Origin: Brochothrix campestris
GTDB lineage: Bacteria; Bacillota; Bacilli; Lactobacillales; Listeriaceae
DNA: 64,000 bases
Assembly (NCBI RefSeq): GCF_046058945.1
Contig: NZ_CP175511.1
Location: 2,232,001-2,296,000 of the forward strand
Direction of reading: 5' to 3'
How positions within the stretch are numbered: the stretch's first letter is position 1; each line of letters starts with the position of its first letter. The position numbers and the translations under genes were made by a program. Of this stretch, positions 62,590 through 64,000 are shown piece after piece. The notes below the pieces were generated by a model. It was not told where the DNA came from and searched no databases. It saw nothing but the letters and a program-made list of their open reading frames with translations.

Positions 62590-64000
62590 TTATTCTTCTC
62601 CCTTCCAATAAGCATCGATGGCTTCTTTTAGACGGTTTTCAGCTTCCAATACGCTACTTTCTTCTATCTGAGTTGCTGCATTCGAAAGATGGCCGCCACC
62701 ACCGAGCATTTCCATAATAATTTGGACGTTAATTTCACCTAACGACCTTGCACTAATACCAATTCTACCATCTTCACGTTTGAAAATAACGAAGGATGCA
62801 CCGACACCTTCCATCCCCAGCATTCGGTCAGCTGCTTGTGCCGCCAACACGTTGTTATAAGGGGCGTCATCCGGCCCGCTCGTAATGGCCATATCTTCAT
62901 GGTAGAAATTCATTGTTTCAATTAAACGGTTACGTTTAATAAAGGTGTCGAGGTTTTCTTTTAAAAATTGTTGAACTAATACCGTATCTGCACCAAGTGA
63001 GCGTAAATATGACGCCGCATCAAATGTACGCGAACCGGTCCGTAACGTAAAGTTTTTCGTATCTACCACAATACCTGCTAACATTGCGGTTGCCTCAATC
63101 GCCGAAATCGATGTTCCCGATGGTTGATATTCAAACAACTCTGTAATCAACTCAGCAGTCGATGAGGCGTATGGTTCAATATAGACGAGCACTGGATTCG
63201 GATGTGTAATAAAGTTCTCTGAGCGACGATGATGATCAATAATAACACATTGATCAATCAATTCGAGCAGTTCATTCGCTTCCACCATCGCTGGATTATG
63301 TGTGTCAACTACCACCAACAAGGTGTTTTTCGTAATATGATTTTTCACCTTCTGCGGTGAAATAAGATTGCGCGTGACATCCGTGTTCTTATCAATCTCA
63401 CTCATCAATCGTTGCACATCGTCATTTAACATTTCGGTATCAACGACAACATAAGCATCCTTGCCATTCATTTCAGCAATTTTTCGAATCCCTAAACAAG
63501 AACCGATAACATCCATATCAGGGAAGCGATGACCAACAACGACGACATTATCACTTTGTGAAATAAGTTCTTGCAACGCTTGTGAAATCACACGGGCACG
63601 TACGCGTGTTCGTTTTTCCATCGGGTTTGTTTTCCCACCATAAAAGCGGACTTTGCCTTCAGGTTGCTTAATGACGACCTGATCGCCACCGCGACCGAGC
63701 GCTAAATCAAGTGAAGACTGACTTAACTCCGCCAACACCGTTAAATCAGCATCATTGTAAGCTAAACCGATACTTAAGGTTAACGGAATGTTCTTCTTCG
63801 ATGTTTTTTCACGAATCGTATCTAAAATGGCAAACTTTGTTTTCTCAAGTTCTTCTAAAGTTGAATGACGCATAACAACCGTATATCTTTCTGAAGACAT
63901 TCTCTTTAGAAAAATAGCATGTGTTCGTGACCATTGACCCAAGGTTGACGTTACAATGTTATTCAAAGCACCTCGGCGACGATCATCCATTCCCTGTGTC
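62590..64000 (-). CDS. gdpP: Cyclic-di-AMP phosphodiesterase GdpP, 5' end outside window
   Basis: Degrades c-di-AMP to pApA. The frame is open to the window edge, so the N-terminal membrane helices and PAS domain are missing. Present are the end of the degenerate GGDEF domain (LDLALGRGGDQVVIK), then DHH motifs (VVGHRFPDMDVIGS, VVDTHNPAM, VIIDHHRRS) and DHHA1 (EMLGGGGHLSNAATQ). An internal Met near 63990 is not the start. Confidence 0.96.
   Translation of the reverse strand, partial: TQGMDDRRRGALNNIVTSTLGQWSRTHAIFLKRMSSERYTVVMRHSTLEELEKTKFAILDTIREKTSKKNIPLTLSIGLAYNDADLTVLAELSQSSLDLALGRGGDQVVIKQPEGKVRFYGGKTNPMEKRTRVRARVISQALQELISQSDNVVVVGHRFPDMDVIGSCLGIRKIAEMNGKDAYVVVDTEMLNDDVQRLMSEIDKNTDVTRNLISPQKVKNHITKNTLLVVVDTHNPAMVEANELLELIDQCVIIDHHRRSENFITHPNPVLVYIEPYASSTAELITELFEYQPSGTSISAIEATAMLAGIVVDTKNFTLRTGSRTFDAASYLRSLGADTVLVQQFLKENLDTFIKRNRLIETMNFYHEDMAITSGPDDAPYNNVLAAQAADRMLGMEGVGASFVIFKREDGRIGISARSLGEINVQIIMEMLGGGGHLSNAATQIEESSVLEAENRLKEAIDAYWKGEE

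Overview
The window is low-GC Bacillota DNA. The order gdpP-rplI-dnaB-purA and the walR-walK-walH-walI-walJ-htrA-rlmH block is the origin-proximal arrangement seen in Bacillus, Listeria and Lactobacillales. The mevalonate kinases, WxL surface proteins, LPXTG anchors and a SpaA-type giant adhesin point to a Listeriaceae (for example Brochothrix-like) or Carnobacteriaceae-like commensal or food bacterium. The genus is inference; nothing in the window fixes it.

Layout. 1-12.1 kb is a surface-protein region read leftwards: a truncated adhesin with MucBP and hexapeptide repeats, a secreted lytic polysaccharide monooxygenase, truA, and a six-gene WxL operon (large WxL adhesin, three small WxL proteins, a WxL-interacting membrane protein and a mini LPXTG protein). 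12.2-18 kb is accessory: two copies of one IS30-family element flank a tail-to-tail pair of paralogous LysR regulators and a gene broken at an IS end, next to an HNH nuclease-like gene. 18.2-26.3 kb is core: rlmH, a CxxH/CxxC small protein, htrA and the WalRK regulatory operon, with a cluster of DnaA boxes around rlmH. 26.5-30.2 kb is a Fur-controlled siderophore ABC transporter of the YclNOPQ type. 30.4-35 kb is one operon joining a TctA-family permease to mvaK1-mvaD-mvaK2. 35.2-39.1 kb holds metal homeostasis (CzrA-like repressor, then a Zur-controlled rpsN paralog and zinc lipoprotein) and a UbiB kinase. 39.2-46.4 kb is mixed metabolism and transport: folT, an aminotransferase, a SAM riboswitch, esterase, brnQ and a wrecked cation antiporter. 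46.4-57.5 kb returns to the cell surface: an M23 hydrolase with a WalR box, a 2.6-kilo-residue sortase-anchored adhesin, tRNA-Lys and a C39-type peptidase. 57.6-64 kb is purA, an MFS exporter, dnaB, rplI and a truncated gdpP.

How the parts connect. WalRK (24-26 kb) probably drives the M23 hydrolase at 47 kb through a perfect WalR box. Zinc is handled by three linked pieces: CzrA, ZnuA and a zinc-free S14 under two Zur boxes. The most unusual items are: a complete SAM-I riboswitch whose only downstream gene is a 52-residue protein and whose read-through RNA would be antisense to an aminotransferase; an rpsN paralog with no canonical start codon; a DnaA-box cluster outside oriC; an unidentified RNA with a strong promoter at 46.4-46.7 kb; a dispersed intergenic hairpin repeat; and what looks like the empty shell of a type I toxin gene.
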